A DNA stretch of 64,000 nucleotides from Roseiarcus sp963709185 (lineage in GTDB: Bacteria; Pseudomonadota; Alphaproteobacteria; Rhizobiales; Beijerinckiaceae): NCBI GenBank assembly GCA_963709185.1, contig CAVPVQ010000022.1:248001-312000 (forward strand). Direction: 5' to 3'. The notes beneath the pieces are model-generated. The model was not told where the DNA came from. It did no database searches and worked only from the letters and a program-made list of their open reading frames with translations. Shown in pieces: positions 38,050 through 47,458 of this stretch. Position 1 is the stretch's first letter; each line of letters opens with the position of its first letter. A program made the translations under genes and the position numbers.

Positions 38050-38892
38050 CTACATCGACTCGGCCGCCGCCTTGAGGCGCCGGCCCATCTCGGCGCGACC
38101 CGCGACCATCGTCGACCAGCTCTTGGCCGCGGCGATCATTCCGCCGTCCACCACGATATCCTGGCCGCTGACAAAGCTCGACCCGTCGCTCGCCAGATAG
38201 ACCGCGGCGCGCGCGATGTCGTCCGTAACGCCGGCCCGCGGGATAGGTTGCAACGTGGCGAACGCCTCCGCCACCAGATCGGCGATCCGGTCGGCCTTGG
38301 AAGGATCGACCCCGGCCACCTTGCCGAAAATGCCGGTGACGATCGCGCCCGGCGAGATGCTGTTCACCCGAACACCCTTCTCGCCGAGCTCCGCGGCGGC
38401 CGAGCGCGTGAACGCCAGGACCGCGCCCTTCGAGGCGGTGTAGATGTGGCCGGATATGCCGCCGCGATGGCCGGCGATGCTGGCGACGTTCACGATGCTG
38501 CCGGCGCCCTGCGCCACCATCGCCGGCGCGGCGTGCTTGACCGCCAGCATGACGCCGCGGACATTGATGGCGAGGACCTGGTCGAGGATCGCCGCGTCCG
38601 TTTCGGCGACGCCGGCGACCGGCGCGGGAACGCCGGCGTTGTTGATGAGGCAGTCCAGCCGGCCGAATCCGTGGATGGCGAAATCGACCATCGCCTTCAC
38701 ATCGGCTTCGGACGAAACGTCTGTTCGGATGAAGCGCACGCCGAGGCGCTTGATGAGCGCCTCGCCTTCCGTCCGCCGGCGCGCCGCGACGACGACTTTG
38801 GCGCCCTCCTTGACGAAGGTTTCCACAATTTTCTCGCCGATGCCGCTCGTGCCGCCGGTGACGATCGCGACTTTCCCATCCAGAGCGCCCAT
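38050..38892 (-). CDS. short-chain dehydrogenase/reductase
   Basis: A 280-residue classical SDR. The cofactor motif TGGTSGIG is at residues ~12-19, DCLINNAG follows, and the catalytic Ser-Tyr-Lys are in NVASIAGHRGGISGHIYTAS with the following Lys (YTASKGA). The substrate cannot be read; the closest groups are glucose-1-dehydrogenase-like and sugar or cyclohexanol oxidoreductases. The start at 38892 is chosen because the family N-terminus MGALDGKVAIVTGG begins there. It is divergent from the cyclotransferase-like gene. Confidence 0.88.
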   Translation of the reverse strand: MGALDGKVAIVTGGTSGIGEKIVETFVKEGAKVVVAARRRTEGEALIKRLGVRFIRTDVSSEADVKAMVDFAIHGFGRLDCLINNAGVPAPVAGVAETDAAILDQVLAINVRGVMLAVKHAAPAMVAQGAGSIVNVASIAGHRGGISGHIYTASKGAVLAFTRSAAAELGEKGVRVNSISPGAIVTGIFGKVAGVDPSKADRIADLVAEAFATLQPIPRAGVTDDIARAAVYLASDGSSFVSGQDIVVDGGMIAAAKSWSTMVAGRAEMGRRLKAAAESM

Positions 38893-39076
38893 GTCCCGAT
38901 CCCTCGCTACAAAGCCCGCCGTCTGCTGATATTCCAATACCCCGCCGCCGATCGGCGCGAAACGTCCGCCAGCGTCGGGCCGTCGCGACCGACGCGGGCT
39001 CACGGCCATTGTGGCGCTCCGCGACCGTCGCGTAAACTGCCAGCGGGACGGACCAGCGGGCCGCCCCCTGTGCGGC

Positions 39077-39913
39077 ATGTCGGCGAAAGCTCCATCAGTG
39101 ACGTCAAAGCGAAACAGAGAACGCGTTCTGCTGCTGGCGGTCATCGCGCTCGCCGGACTTGTCGGGGCGCCGGCGCGCGCCGCCGAAGAGGACTTCTGGG
39201 GCCGCAAGCTCGCGAACCAGCCGACCAACTTCATCTTCGGCTACGGCTCGCTGATCAATTCCCAGTCACGCAATGCGACCGCCGCGGCGCCGATCCCGGC
39301 GATCCCGGCGCGGGTTTCCGCCGCGTTCGGCTATCTCAGAACCTGGAACGACCGCTCGGCCTCGGGTTTCACCGCGCTCGGCCTGCGCAGGCCCTCGCCG
39401 GGCGAGCCGGCGCGCACCTTCAACGGCGTGCTCTATCCCGTCGACGGCGACGACATGTCGAAGTTCGACGCGCGCGAGAAAGGCTACGTGCGCGTCGAAA
39501 TTCCGCCGGTGCAGATCGAGGCGGTGGGGTGGCAGCCGCTGCCAGCGGCTGGGCGCGTCTGGGTCTACGTGCCGGAGAAGCCGGCGAGCGAGGGCGGCTC
39601 CGGCGAGCCGGGCGTCGGCCTGCCTGGGCCGGATGCGGACTTCCCGCTGCTCGAATCCTATATCGACGTCGTGGTCGAGGGCGGTCTCGAATACGGCCCG
39701 GAATTCGCGCGCGAAATCCTGGAGACCACCGACGGCTGGAATCGTTACTGGCTGAACGACCGCGAGCTGGCGCGCCGGCCGTGGGTGCGCGATCCCAATG
39801 CGTTGCGCGTCGACGCGATCATCGGCAAGGCGCCGGCCGCCGCCACATTGATGAAAGGGCGCCTGTTCCCCGAGGACTTCGCGGCGCGTCTGTTGATCGC
39901 GCCGGCGCAATAG
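39077..39913 (+). CDS. exported gamma-glutamylcyclotransferase-like protein
   Basis: A 278-residue protein. The ATG at 39077 gives a signal peptide (VLLLAVIALAGLVGAPARA). The GGCT-fold signature FIFGYGSLINSQSR (residues ~52-65) is clear, with FNGVLYPVDGDDMSKFDARE further on containing the conserved Glu/Asp region. GGCT enzymes cyclise gamma-glutamyl dipeptides in the cytoplasm, so a secreted form is unusual. The C-terminal half (SYIDVVVEGGLEYGPEFA) is typical of plant and bacterial GGCT-like proteins of unknown substrate. Confidence 0.75.
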   Translation: MSAKAPSVTSKRNRERVLLLAVIALAGLVGAPARAAEEDFWGRKLANQPTNFIFGYGSLINSQSRNATAAAPIPAIPARVSAAFGYLRTWNDRSASGFTALGLRRPSPGEPARTFNGVLYPVDGDDMSKFDAREKGYVRVEIPPVQIEAVGWQPLPAAGRVWVYVPEKPASEGGSGEPGVGLPGPDADFPLLESYIDVVVEGGLEYGPEFAREILETTDGWNRYWLNDRELARRPWVRDPNALRVDAIIGKAPAAATLMKGRLFPEDFAARLLIAPAQ

Positions 39914-39966
39914 CGGCTCGATCGGCGAGAGCGAAACGACGGCCGGCGAACAGGAGCGGAGACGAC

Positions 39967-40776
39967 ATGCTGCATATGCGGGTCAGTGGTTACGACATGC
40001 CCTATATCTCGGTCGGGCGGGGCGATCCGCTGGTCTGCGTCCACGGTTCGCTGGGCGACTTTCGCTCATGGGCTTGCGTGCTTGGCCCGCTGTCGCGCCA
40101 TCATCGCGTCGTCACGCCGAGCCTGCGGCGATTTTTCCCGGAGCATTGGGACGGGGTCGGCGATGACTTCACCGTCGCCCAGCATGTCGCCGACCTCATC
40201 GCATTTCTTGAGGGGCTGGGTGGCGCAATCGACCTTCTCGGCCATTCGCGCGGCGGACACATCGCGTTCCGCCTCGCCCAGCAACGTCCGGATCTGGTGC
40301 GCCGCCTGATTCTGGCGGAGCCGGGCGGCGATCTCGACGCGTCGCTGGCGCCTGACGCGGGGAGCCCTCAGCCGCCGTTGCGCTCGCATGTCGCCGCGGC
40401 GATCGAAAAGATCGCCAGCGGCGATATTGACGGAGGGCTGGCCTCCTATGTCGATGCGATCAACGGGCCGGGGAGATGGACGAGCTTGCCCGCCGCCACG
40501 CGGCAGCAGCGCCGCGACAACGCCCGCACGCTTCTCGGACAGGTCAATGAAGGCCGCCAGCCGTATTCACGCGCCGACGCCGAACAAATCCGCGCGCCGA
40601 CGCTGTTCATCGGCGGCGGAGATACGCCGGGCTCGCTGCCGATCGTCCTGCGCGCGCTCGCCGCGCATGTTCAAGGCGCCAGGCTCGAACTCATCCCGAA
40701 TGCCGGGCACAGCATGTTCGTCGACGACCCCGTCCGCTTCTGCGCCGTGGTGCTGGATTTCCTGGCAGAGCGCTAA
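39967..40776 (+). CDS. alpha/beta hydrolase
   Basis: A 269-residue hydrolase of the alpha/beta fold. The oxyanion region VCVHGSLGDFRSW, the nucleophile elbow LLGHSRGGH (Ser), and the C-terminal catalytic His in NAGHSMFVDDP are visible; an Asp in IGGGDTPGS precedes it. It has no signal peptide. The substrate is unknown. It follows the cyclotransferase-like gene by 53 bases, with GGAGCGGAG before the ATG, so the two may be one unit. Confidence 0.88.
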   Translation: MLHMRVSGYDMPYISVGRGDPLVCVHGSLGDFRSWACVLGPLSRHHRVVTPSLRRFFPEHWDGVGDDFTVAQHVADLIAFLEGLGGAIDLLGHSRGGHIAFRLAQQRPDLVRRLILAEPGGDLDASLAPDAGSPQPPLRSHVAAAIEKIASGDIDGGLASYVDAINGPGRWTSLPAATRQQRRDNARTLLGQVNEGRQPYSRADAEQIRAPTLFIGGGDTPGSLPIVLRALAAHVQGARLELIPNAGHSMFVDDPVRFCAVVLDFLAER

Positions 40777-40792
40777 GCACGCTGGCGACAAC

Positions 40793-42286
40793 TCACGCCG
40801 CGTCGCCCTCATCGTTGCGCGCGGCGGCGCGGAATTCCGGCGCCAGGGCGCGGTAGAGGCTGCGGAAGCGTTCGATGCGCGGCCGGAACGCGGCGACGAG
40901 GGCGGGATCGGGCTCGGTTCGGTCAGCAACCGGCGGCGGCTTGCACAAAGCCTCGGGAGCCTCGCCGGTCCTGGCGAGGCGGGCGAGCCGCGCCGCGCCG
41001 AACGCCGGGCCGGTTCCGGCGTCGCGATAGCGCACCACCGTGCGCTCCAGCGCGGCGGCGATCATCCGCGTCCATAGCGCGCTTTTCGCGCCGCCGCCGA
41101 TCAGCCCGACTTCGCCGAGCGGCGCGGCGCCGTTTTCGACGCAGTCGCGCGCATCGGCCAGCGCGAGGGCGACGCCTTCCATCGTTGCGCGCGCCAGATC
41201 GGCGCGGCTCGTCGAATCGGTGAGGCCGAAATAGACGCCGCGCGCATGCGGATCGTCGTGCGGCGTGCGCTCGCCTGAGAGATAGGGCAGGAACAGCGTC
41301 TCGCCGGGCCCGCGATAGTCCAACGCCGCCTCGCGCTCCAACTCATCCGCGCCGACCCCGAACAGCCGCCCCGCGAAGGCCAGCGCGCCGGCGCCGTTCA
41401 GCATCGCCGCCATGCGATACCAACGTCCCGGCAACGCATGGGCGAAGCTGTGGACCAGACGCTCGGGCGCGGCGCGATAGGCGTCGGAGGCGACGATCAA
41501 CTGCGCCGCCGTGCCGAGCGAGACGAACGCCGCGCCGGGCCGCACCGCGCCGATCCCCACCGCGCCGGCCGCGGCGTCGCCGCCGCCGGCGGCGACCACC
41601 ACGCCGCGCGGCAGGCCGAAGCGATCGGCGACCGCGTCGCGCAGGAAGCCGACCGCCTCCGAGCCTTCGGCGAGACGCGGGGCCAACGCCGCGTCGACGC
41701 CGCTCGCCATCAGGGCGGCGGCGGACCATCGCCGGCGCGCCTCGTCGAGCCACCAGGTTCCCGCCGCGTCGCTCATGTCGGTGCGTCTTTCGCCGGTCAG
41801 GCTGAGGCGCAGATAATCCTTGGGCAGCAACACGCAGGCGATTTGCGCGAAAATCTCGGGCTCGTTGCGGCGCAGCCACAGCAGCTTGGGCGCGGTGAAG
41901 CCGGCCATCGGCTTGACCCCGGTGACGAACGCCAGCTCGGGATGACCTTCAGCGAGCTCGCGCGCCTCGCGCCAGGCGCGCGCGTCATTGTGCAGGATCG
42001 CCGGGCGCAACGGCCGGTCCGCCGCGTCGAGCAGCACGGCGCTGTGCATCTGCCCGGAAAAGCCGATTCCCGCGACCGCGCCCATCGCCGCCGGCGCCTC
42101 GCGCGCCAGCGCGGCGAGCGCGTCGAACATCGCGGCGCGCCAGTCGTCAGGATCCTGTTCCGACCACAGCGGCCTGGGGTGGTCGGGAAGATAGCCGTGG
42201 GTCGAAGCGCCGAGAACGCGCTCCTGCTCGTCGACCAGCACCGCTTTCAGCGCCGAAGTTCCGCAATCGATCCCGAGGAAGTTCAT
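40793..42286 (-). CDS. xylB: xylulokinase
   Basis: A 497-residue FGGY-family carbohydrate kinase that phosphorylates D-xylulose. The N-terminus FLGIDCGTSALKAVLVDEQ holds the phosphate-1 loop, and FSGQMHSAVLLD is the xylulokinase signature around Met-His. ERTPHDDPHARG and VGLIGGGAKSALWTRM complete the family pattern. The start at 42286 was chosen over an in-frame ATG ten codons upstream. No xylA or xylose transporter is next to it; the sugar importer at 6-10.7 kb is far away. Confidence 0.92.
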   Translation of the reverse strand: MNFLGIDCGTSALKAVLVDEQERVLGASTHGYLPDHPRPLWSEQDPDDWRAAMFDALAALAREAPAAMGAVAGIGFSGQMHSAVLLDAADRPLRPAILHNDARAWREARELAEGHPELAFVTGVKPMAGFTAPKLLWLRRNEPEIFAQIACVLLPKDYLRLSLTGERRTDMSDAAGTWWLDEARRRWSAAALMASGVDAALAPRLAEGSEAVGFLRDAVADRFGLPRGVVVAAGGGDAAAGAVGIGAVRPGAAFVSLGTAAQLIVASDAYRAAPERLVHSFAHALPGRWYRMAAMLNGAGALAFAGRLFGVGADELEREAALDYRGPGETLFLPYLSGERTPHDDPHARGVYFGLTDSTSRADLARATMEGVALALADARDCVENGAAPLGEVGLIGGGAKSALWTRMIAAALERTVVRYRDAGTGPAFGAARLARLARTGEAPEALCKPPPVADRTEPDPALVAAFRPRIERFRSLYRALAPEFRAAARNDEGDAA

Positions 42287-42308
42287 GCCGCCCCACGCAC
42301 CCGGCGCT

Positions 42309-43082
42309 CTATTCAAACCATCTGGCGTAGATCGCCCTGAACGAGCCGTCCTCCATCGACAGATGCAGCCATTGGTCGACGAATTGCTTCAGCGCGACGT
42401 CGCGCGGCATCCAATAGGCCTTCTCGGCGAAGTCGAACGGCTGGTCGGGATGGATCGCGCACAACACGCCGGCGTGCTGTTTCTGCTGGAAGCGCGCCTC
42501 CGAAGCGTCGGTGATCATCAGGTCCGCCTCGCCCCTGGCGATCTTGTCGAAAATCGTCAGGTTATCGGGATTGACGACGATCTGCGCGCCATGAAGGCGC
42601 GCGCGATCGAAGCGCTCGTTGGTCCCGCCGGGATTGACGATCACCTTGACGTCCGAGCGGTCGATCTGCGCGAGCGTTTGATATTTGTCCCGGTCGGCGC
42701 AGCGGGCGATCGGCGTCTTGCCTTCGCGCAGATAGGGGGCTGAGAAAAACCCCTTCTTGGAGCGATCGAGCGTCACCGAAACGCCGCCCATCGCGATGTC
42801 GAAGGCGCCGGCTTCGAAATCCTTGGTGAGGCTGGGCCAACTCGTCGGCTCGAATTCGACCCTGACGCCGAGCGCCGCGCCGAGCGATTGCGCGAGGTCC
42901 ACGTCGAAGCCGGAATAGGCGCCGCTCGCCTTGTCCAGCGCAGTGAACGGGCGGTAATCGCCGGTCGTCCCGACCCGCAGCACGCCGCGCGCGAGAATGT
43001 CGTCGAGCCGCGAGGTCTGCGCGATGGCCGGGGCGGCCAGCGCGACGGCGGCCAACAGGATGAAGCGACGCAGCCGGCCCAA
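42309..43082 (-). CDS. pheC: periplasmic cyclohexadienyl (arogenate/prephenate) dehydratase PheC-like
   Basis: A 257-residue exported protein with a substrate-binding-protein fold. The sequence follows PheC cyclohexadienyl dehydratase closely: LDDILARGVLRVGTTGDYRP, FDIAMGGVSVTLDRSKKGFF, KTPIARCADRDKYQTL, VIVNPGGTNERFDRARLHGA and DQWLHLSMEDGSF. PheC converts prephenate or arogenate to phenylpyruvate or phenylalanine in the periplasm. The start is a TTG at 43082 after GAGGGAGG; it opens the signal peptide RRFILLAAVALAAPAIA. It lies 22 bases before xylB. A polar amino-acid ABC binding protein is the alternative, but no permease or ATPase is adjacent. Confidence 0.8.
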   Translation of the reverse strand: MGRLRRFILLAAVALAAPAIAQTSRLDDILARGVLRVGTTGDYRPFTALDKASGAYSGFDVDLAQSLGAALGVRVEFEPTSWPSLTKDFEAGAFDIAMGGVSVTLDRSKKGFFSAPYLREGKTPIARCADRDKYQTLAQIDRSDVKVIVNPGGTNERFDRARLHGAQIVVNPDNLTIFDKIARGEADLMITDASEARFQQKQHAGVLCAIHPDQPFDFAEKAYWMPRDVALKQFVDQWLHLSMEDGSFRAIYARWFE

Positions 43083-43173
43083 TCGATCCTCCCTCGCCGC
43101 GCGGGGCGGGCGAGGGATCAATGTCGCGCGGATCGTCGCCGCCGGCAAGGCGCGGCGTCGGTCAGCCGCCGCT

Positions 43174-43531
43174 TCAGGCGTGGCAACATCCGGCCGAAAG
43201 GGCGCGCGGAACCCACGCGGCGGGATGATCGCCGCCGGACCAGCCGGCCGGATTGGCCTTCGCCCATAACGCGCGGCTGAGGATATAGCGCAACCCCGAA
43301 AGGATCGGCTGGTCGGCGCCGCGCACCGCCTCGTCAACGCCGGTCCCACTCCGGTTCGTCGGCCCTGATCGAGAATTCGGTGACCAGCCGCGCGGCGAGC
43401 ACGCCGACTGGCATGTTCTTGCGCGAGGCTCGCGCGGCGAAGTCCGCGGCGAATTCGCCGCCGATCGAAGCGAGTGCGGCGCGCGCAACGTGGGGATTGG
43501 AGCAGGTGTGGACGATCTCCTGCAATATCAT
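43174..43531 (-). CDS. hypothetical protein (frameshift near 43340)
   Basis: Not recognised. The ATG at 43531 gives MILQEIVHTCSNPHVARAAL and a conserved-looking N-terminal half up to FSIRADEPEW. The next frame carries GVDEAVRGADQPILSGLRYI and ends with WSGGDHPAAWVPRALSAGCC. They join near 43340, where one base change in GGGACCGG restores a single 118-residue protein. It contains several His and Cys residues but no known motif. Probably cytoplasmic. Confidence 0.45.
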
Positions 43532-43688
43532 CGCTGGCCTCCATGAACGATCCAGACGCATGCCCCTCCACTAGACGCCAAAAGAGTCCGAGTTGTGACC
43601 AGCGCGTTCGCGCAAAGTGAGCATTTCGCGGCGGCGTTCGCCATTTATGGAAACCGTCAGATGTCTCCGATCAGTCAAATGCCCCGGA

Positions 43689-43916
43689 TCAGAAGTCGCT
43701 CGCCAGGCCCTTGACCTCCCAGTCGCCGTAGCGAACCGGATCGGGACCGTCGCGCCCGCCGATTTCGGGCGGGCGCGGCGGCGGGGCTTGCCGCCGCCGC
43801 TCCTCGGCCTCCGCCAGCGCGCGCCGCGCCGCTTCGCCGGGCGCCCCGCGCCGCGCTGCGTGGCCGCGCTCGCCGTCCGACTCGCCGTGGCGCGGATTTT
43901 GCGGCGGCTCCGCCAC
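43689..43916 (-). CDS. succinate dehydrogenase assembly factor 4 (DUF1674)
   Basis: A 75-residue protein. The C-terminal motif GGRDGPDPVRYGDWEVKG with the final LASDF is the DUF1674/SDHAF4 signature; the preceding segment RRALAEAEERR is the usual helix. SDHAF4 protects the flavinylated SdhA subunit during complex II assembly. The N-terminal half is disordered and charged. It is divergent from rsmB. Confidence 0.88.
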   Translation of the reverse strand: MAEPPQNPRHGESDGERGHAARRGAPGEAARRALAEAEERRRQAPPPRPPEIGGRDGPDPVRYGDWEVKGLASDF

Positions 43917-44071
43917 TCTCGTCTCCCATTCCGGCGCGCAATCGCAAGGGTCCCGCCGCCCGCCGACGATACCGCGCCGGTTGGTCGATTGGAAATCGCG
44001 CGCGCGTCCGCCGCTATTCTTGCTATTGTTTTGGGCGAAGGGCCGCTCCCTGATTCGGCGAGGTCGAAGGC

Positions 44072-45465
44072 GTGAAACCCCCGGACCGTGTGAATAACGG
44101 AAATTTCAGGCGCCGCCCCGCGGGTCCGTCCGCCGCGGCGCCGGAACCGTTGGCGCCCGGCCTGGCGGCGCGCATCGCGGCCGCCCAAATTCTCGCCGAC
44201 ACGCTGACCATGGGCCGGCCGCTCGATGAGCGGTTCTCCGGCGACAGCGCCCATGCGAGGTTGAACGGGCTGGATGCGCGCGATCGCGCCCTCGCCCGGT
44301 CGATCGTCACCGTTTCGCTGCGCCGGCTCGGCACCATCCGCAAGGCGCTCGGAGCGTTTCTCGACAAGGGGCTGCCCAAGAAGTCCGGTTCGCTGGAATG
44401 GACGCTGATCGTCGCGGCGGCCCAGATGCTGTTTCTCGACACGCCCGATCACGCCGCTGTCGATCTGGCGGTGCGGGCGGCGCGCGTCGAGCCGGCCGCC
44501 GCGCCTTTCGCGGCTCTCGTCAACGGCGTCCTGCGCAACGTGGCGCGCGTGCGACAGGACATTCTCGATGGTTCCGACGCGCTCGACGACGATACGCCGG
44601 CCTGGCTGGCGGCGCGCTGGCGCGCCAACTACGGCGCGCCGACTCGCGCGACGCGATCGCCCTGGCTAATCGCGACGAGCCGACGCTCGATCTCAGCGTC
44701 AAGAGCGACGCCGAAGGCTGGGCGCGGCGTCTCGGCGGGATCGTCCTGCCGACCGGCTCGGTGCGGCTCGAATCCCACGTTGCGATCCACGAACTCGAAG
44801 GCTACGCGGAAGGCGAATGGTGGGTGCAGGACGCCGGCGCGGCGCTGCCGGCGCGGCTGCTGAAAGCGTCGACCGGCATGCGCGTCGTCGATCTTTGCGC
44901 CGCGCCGGGCGGCAAGGGCGCGGCGATCGCGCTGACCGGCGCCCGGCTCACCGCGGTCGACCGGTCCGCCGAACGTCTGAAGCGTCTGGCGGTCAATTTC
45001 GAACGGTTGCGCGTCAACGCCGAAATCGCGGTGGCGGATGCGCTGTCATTCGACGCGCCGCCGTTCGACGCGGTCCTGCTCGACGCGCCTTGCACCGCGA
45101 CCGGCACGATCCGCCGCCACCCCGACGTCGCCTGGACCAAGCGGCTCGGCGATCTTGCGCCGCTCGCCGCGCTGCAGACGCAACTCCTCGACAAGGCCGT
45201 CGCGTTGACGAGGCCAGGCGGCGTGCTGGTCTATTGCACATGCTCGCTGGAGCCGGAGGAGGGCGAAGCGCAGATCGCCGCGTTGCTGCGCCGCAATCCC
45301 GACGTGCGGCGGGCGCCGATCGAAGCCGACGAAATCGGCGGACTGACCGAATGTCTTTCATCCGCCGGCGACTTGCGCGCGCTGCCCTGTCATTTGCGCG
45401 GGCCGACGCCGCGCCTGTCCGGCCTCGATGGCTTTTTCGCCGCCCGGCTGCGGCGCGGGAATTAG
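44072..45465 (+). CDS. rsmB: 16S rRNA m5C967 methyltransferase RsmB (frameshift near 44640)
   Basis: About 464 residues. The N-terminal NusB-like RNA-binding domain (AARIAAAQILADTLTMGRPL, FLDTPDHAAVDLAV) runs to residue 190. The SAM domain follows with VVDLCAAPGGKGAAIAL, the catalytic cysteine motif LLDAPCTATGTIRRHPDV and the release cysteine in VYCTCSLEPEEGE. The start is a GTG at 44072. The frame moves by one base near 44640, between WRANYGA and DSRDAIALANRDEP, probably through an indel. rsmB is a widespread housekeeping gene, so a real break is unlikely. It lies 146 bases before the heparinase-like gene. Confidence 0.93.
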
Positions 45466-45611
45466 AGCGCCACGCTCGCTTCGCGCTGCGGCGCATGGTA
45501 GTTGCAACCAGATGCGGGAGACCGACTTGCGCACGGGAGACGCCAATCGCCGCGCCCGATTGGTCGGCGATCCGACCTTGTCCGGGCTTGCCGCCACGGC
45601 CGACTGCTGAG

Positions 45612-47351
45612 ATGGATCCGGGCTCCCGAACCGCCGCGCTGTCGCGCGTCCGTCTCCTGCGGTTCACCGCCGGCGCCTGGCTCGCGCGCCTCGGCCGGCC
45701 GCTGACGATGCCGCGGCGGTTGCTTTCTTCGATGGGCGGGCGTCGTTCCGAGCGCCTGTTGATCGCGCCGCAAGACATTCGCACCGCCGACCCAATCGCT
45801 GCGGAGCACATCTATGCCGGCCATTTCTCGCTGGCCGGCAAGATGGTGAACACGCACGGCTATTCGCCCTTCGCCATTCCCTCGCCGTCGGCGGCCTGGG
45901 GCGAGGCGGCGCATGGCTTCGGCTGGCTTCGACACCTGCGCGCCGCTGGCACGACGCTGGCGCGCGCCAACGCGCACGCATTGGTCGAGGACTGGCTCAA
46001 TCTCGACGCGCGCGGATCGCTGGACCGCGAGGCGGCGTGGGCCTCCCGCGTCGCCGCGCGCCGGTTGATCTCGTGGCTCAGCCAGTCGCCGATCATCCTG
46101 GAGAACGCCGACCACGCCTTCTATCGGCGCTTCCTGCGCGCCATCGAGACGCACGCCGCGACCGTGGAGCGGGCGCTCGCCGGGGGTCTCGAAGCCGATG
46201 CGCGGCTGACCGCGATCATCGCGCTGACGCACGCGGGCCTTTGTCTGGAAGGCGCCGGTGGACTGCTGCGCCGCGCCGCCGCCATGCTGGCGCGAGAACT
46301 GCCGGCGCAAATCCTGGGCGACGGCGGTCACCTCAGCCGCAATCCGCGCGTCCTGGTCGAGCTTCTCGTGGATTTCCTGCCGACCCGACAGGCGTTCGTC
46401 GCGCGCTCGATCGCCGCGCCGGAGCCGCTGCTCAATGCGATCGACCGCATGACGCCGATGCTGCGGATGTTCCGGCATGCGGACGGGGCTTTGGCGGGGT
46501 TCAACGGTATGGGCGTCAGCGAGCCCGAGACATTGGCCACCTTGCTCGCGCATGGCGCGGCCGGCGCGGCGGCGATTCTCGATGCGCCCTATTCGGGCTA
46601 TCAGCGCCTCGAAGCCGACGGCGCCATCGTCATCGCGGACGTCGGCGCGCCGCCGCCCCTGGCGTTTTCGCGGGAGGCGCACGCGGGCTGTCTGGCGTTC
46701 GAATTCTCCAGCGGGTTGCAGCGGATCGTGGTCAATTGCGGCGCGCCGCAGCCCGACGTCGGCAAGGCGCGCGAGGCGGCGCGAGCCACCGCCGCTCATT
46801 CGACGCTGGTCATCGATGATCATTCGAGCTGCCGCTTCGCTCCCGTCGGGTCGCGGTCCTTCACAGCCGGCGTGGTTCTCGAGGGCCCGTCGCGCGTCGA
46901 GGTCAAGCGCGAATCGGCCGAGGCTGGCGCCCAGACGATCGATGCGCGCCATGACGGCTATGCGCGTCGCTACGGCGCGGTTCATCGGCGTGTGCTTCGT
47001 CTTGCCGCCGACGGCGCCGGACTGCGGGGCGAAGACTGGATTCTGCCGGCGCGCAAGGCTGCCGCGCTTCCGGAGAAAATGCTGGCGGTGCGCTTTCACC
47101 TTCATCCCGCGGTGCGCGCCGAGATGGGCGGCGAATCGGGTTCTATCGTCTTGACGTTACCATCGGGCGAAGAATGGCGCTTCGAGGCGACGGGAAGCGC
47201 GATCGGTCTGGAGGAAAGCATATTCTTCGCCGCGCCGGGCGGCGCCCGGCCGACGACGCAGATCGTGCTGCAGACTGGCGTGGTCGAAAACGCGCCGATC
47301 CGCTGGTCGTTCCGCTGTTCGAGGCCGGCGGGCGCGGCGGCCGGCGTCTGA
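45612..47351 (+). CDS. heparinase II/III family protein
   Basis: A 579-residue protein of the heparinase II/III-like family found upstream of purH in many Rhizobiales. The N-terminal alpha/alpha domain includes GWLRHLRAAGTTLARANAHA; the C-terminal Hepar_II_III beta-sheet domain starts about residue 310 (GYQRLEADGAIVIADVGAPP). The conserved HSTLVIDDHSSCRF and DGYARRYGAVHRR regions follow. No signal peptide is obvious. Family members are polysaccharide lyases, but the substrate of this branch has not been shown. A cell-envelope glycan role is plausible. The ATG at 45612 is chosen because earlier frame overlaps rsmB. Confidence 0.88.
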   Translation: MDPGSRTAALSRVRLLRFTAGAWLARLGRPLTMPRRLLSSMGGRRSERLLIAPQDIRTADPIAAEHIYAGHFSLAGKMVNTHGYSPFAIPSPSAAWGEAAHGFGWLRHLRAAGTTLARANAHALVEDWLNLDARGSLDREAAWASRVAARRLISWLSQSPIILENADHAFYRRFLRAIETHAATVERALAGGLEADARLTAIIALTHAGLCLEGAGGLLRRAAAMLARELPAQILGDGGHLSRNPRVLVELLVDFLPTRQAFVARSIAAPEPLLNAIDRMTPMLRMFRHADGALAGFNGMGVSEPETLATLLAHGAAGAAAILDAPYSGYQRLEADGAIVIADVGAPPPLAFSREAHAGCLAFEFSSGLQRIVVNCGAPQPDVGKAREAARATAAHSTLVIDDHSSCRFAPVGSRSFTAGVVLEGPSRVEVKRESAEAGAQTIDARHDGYARRYGAVHRRVLRLAADGAGLRGEDWILPARKAAALPEKMLAVRFHLHPAVRAEMGGESGSIVLTLPSGEEWRFEATGSAIGLEESIFFAAPGGARPTTQIVLQTGVVENAPIRWSFRCSRPAGAAAGV

Positions 47352-47458
47352 GCGAGCAATCCCGCCGCGCCGCGAGTTTTGTTTTCCGCCGAAGCGTGAT
47401 ACGGCGCCGCAACAAAATGTGAGGCGGCGCGTTTTGCGGCCGCTGCGCGGGAGATTGC

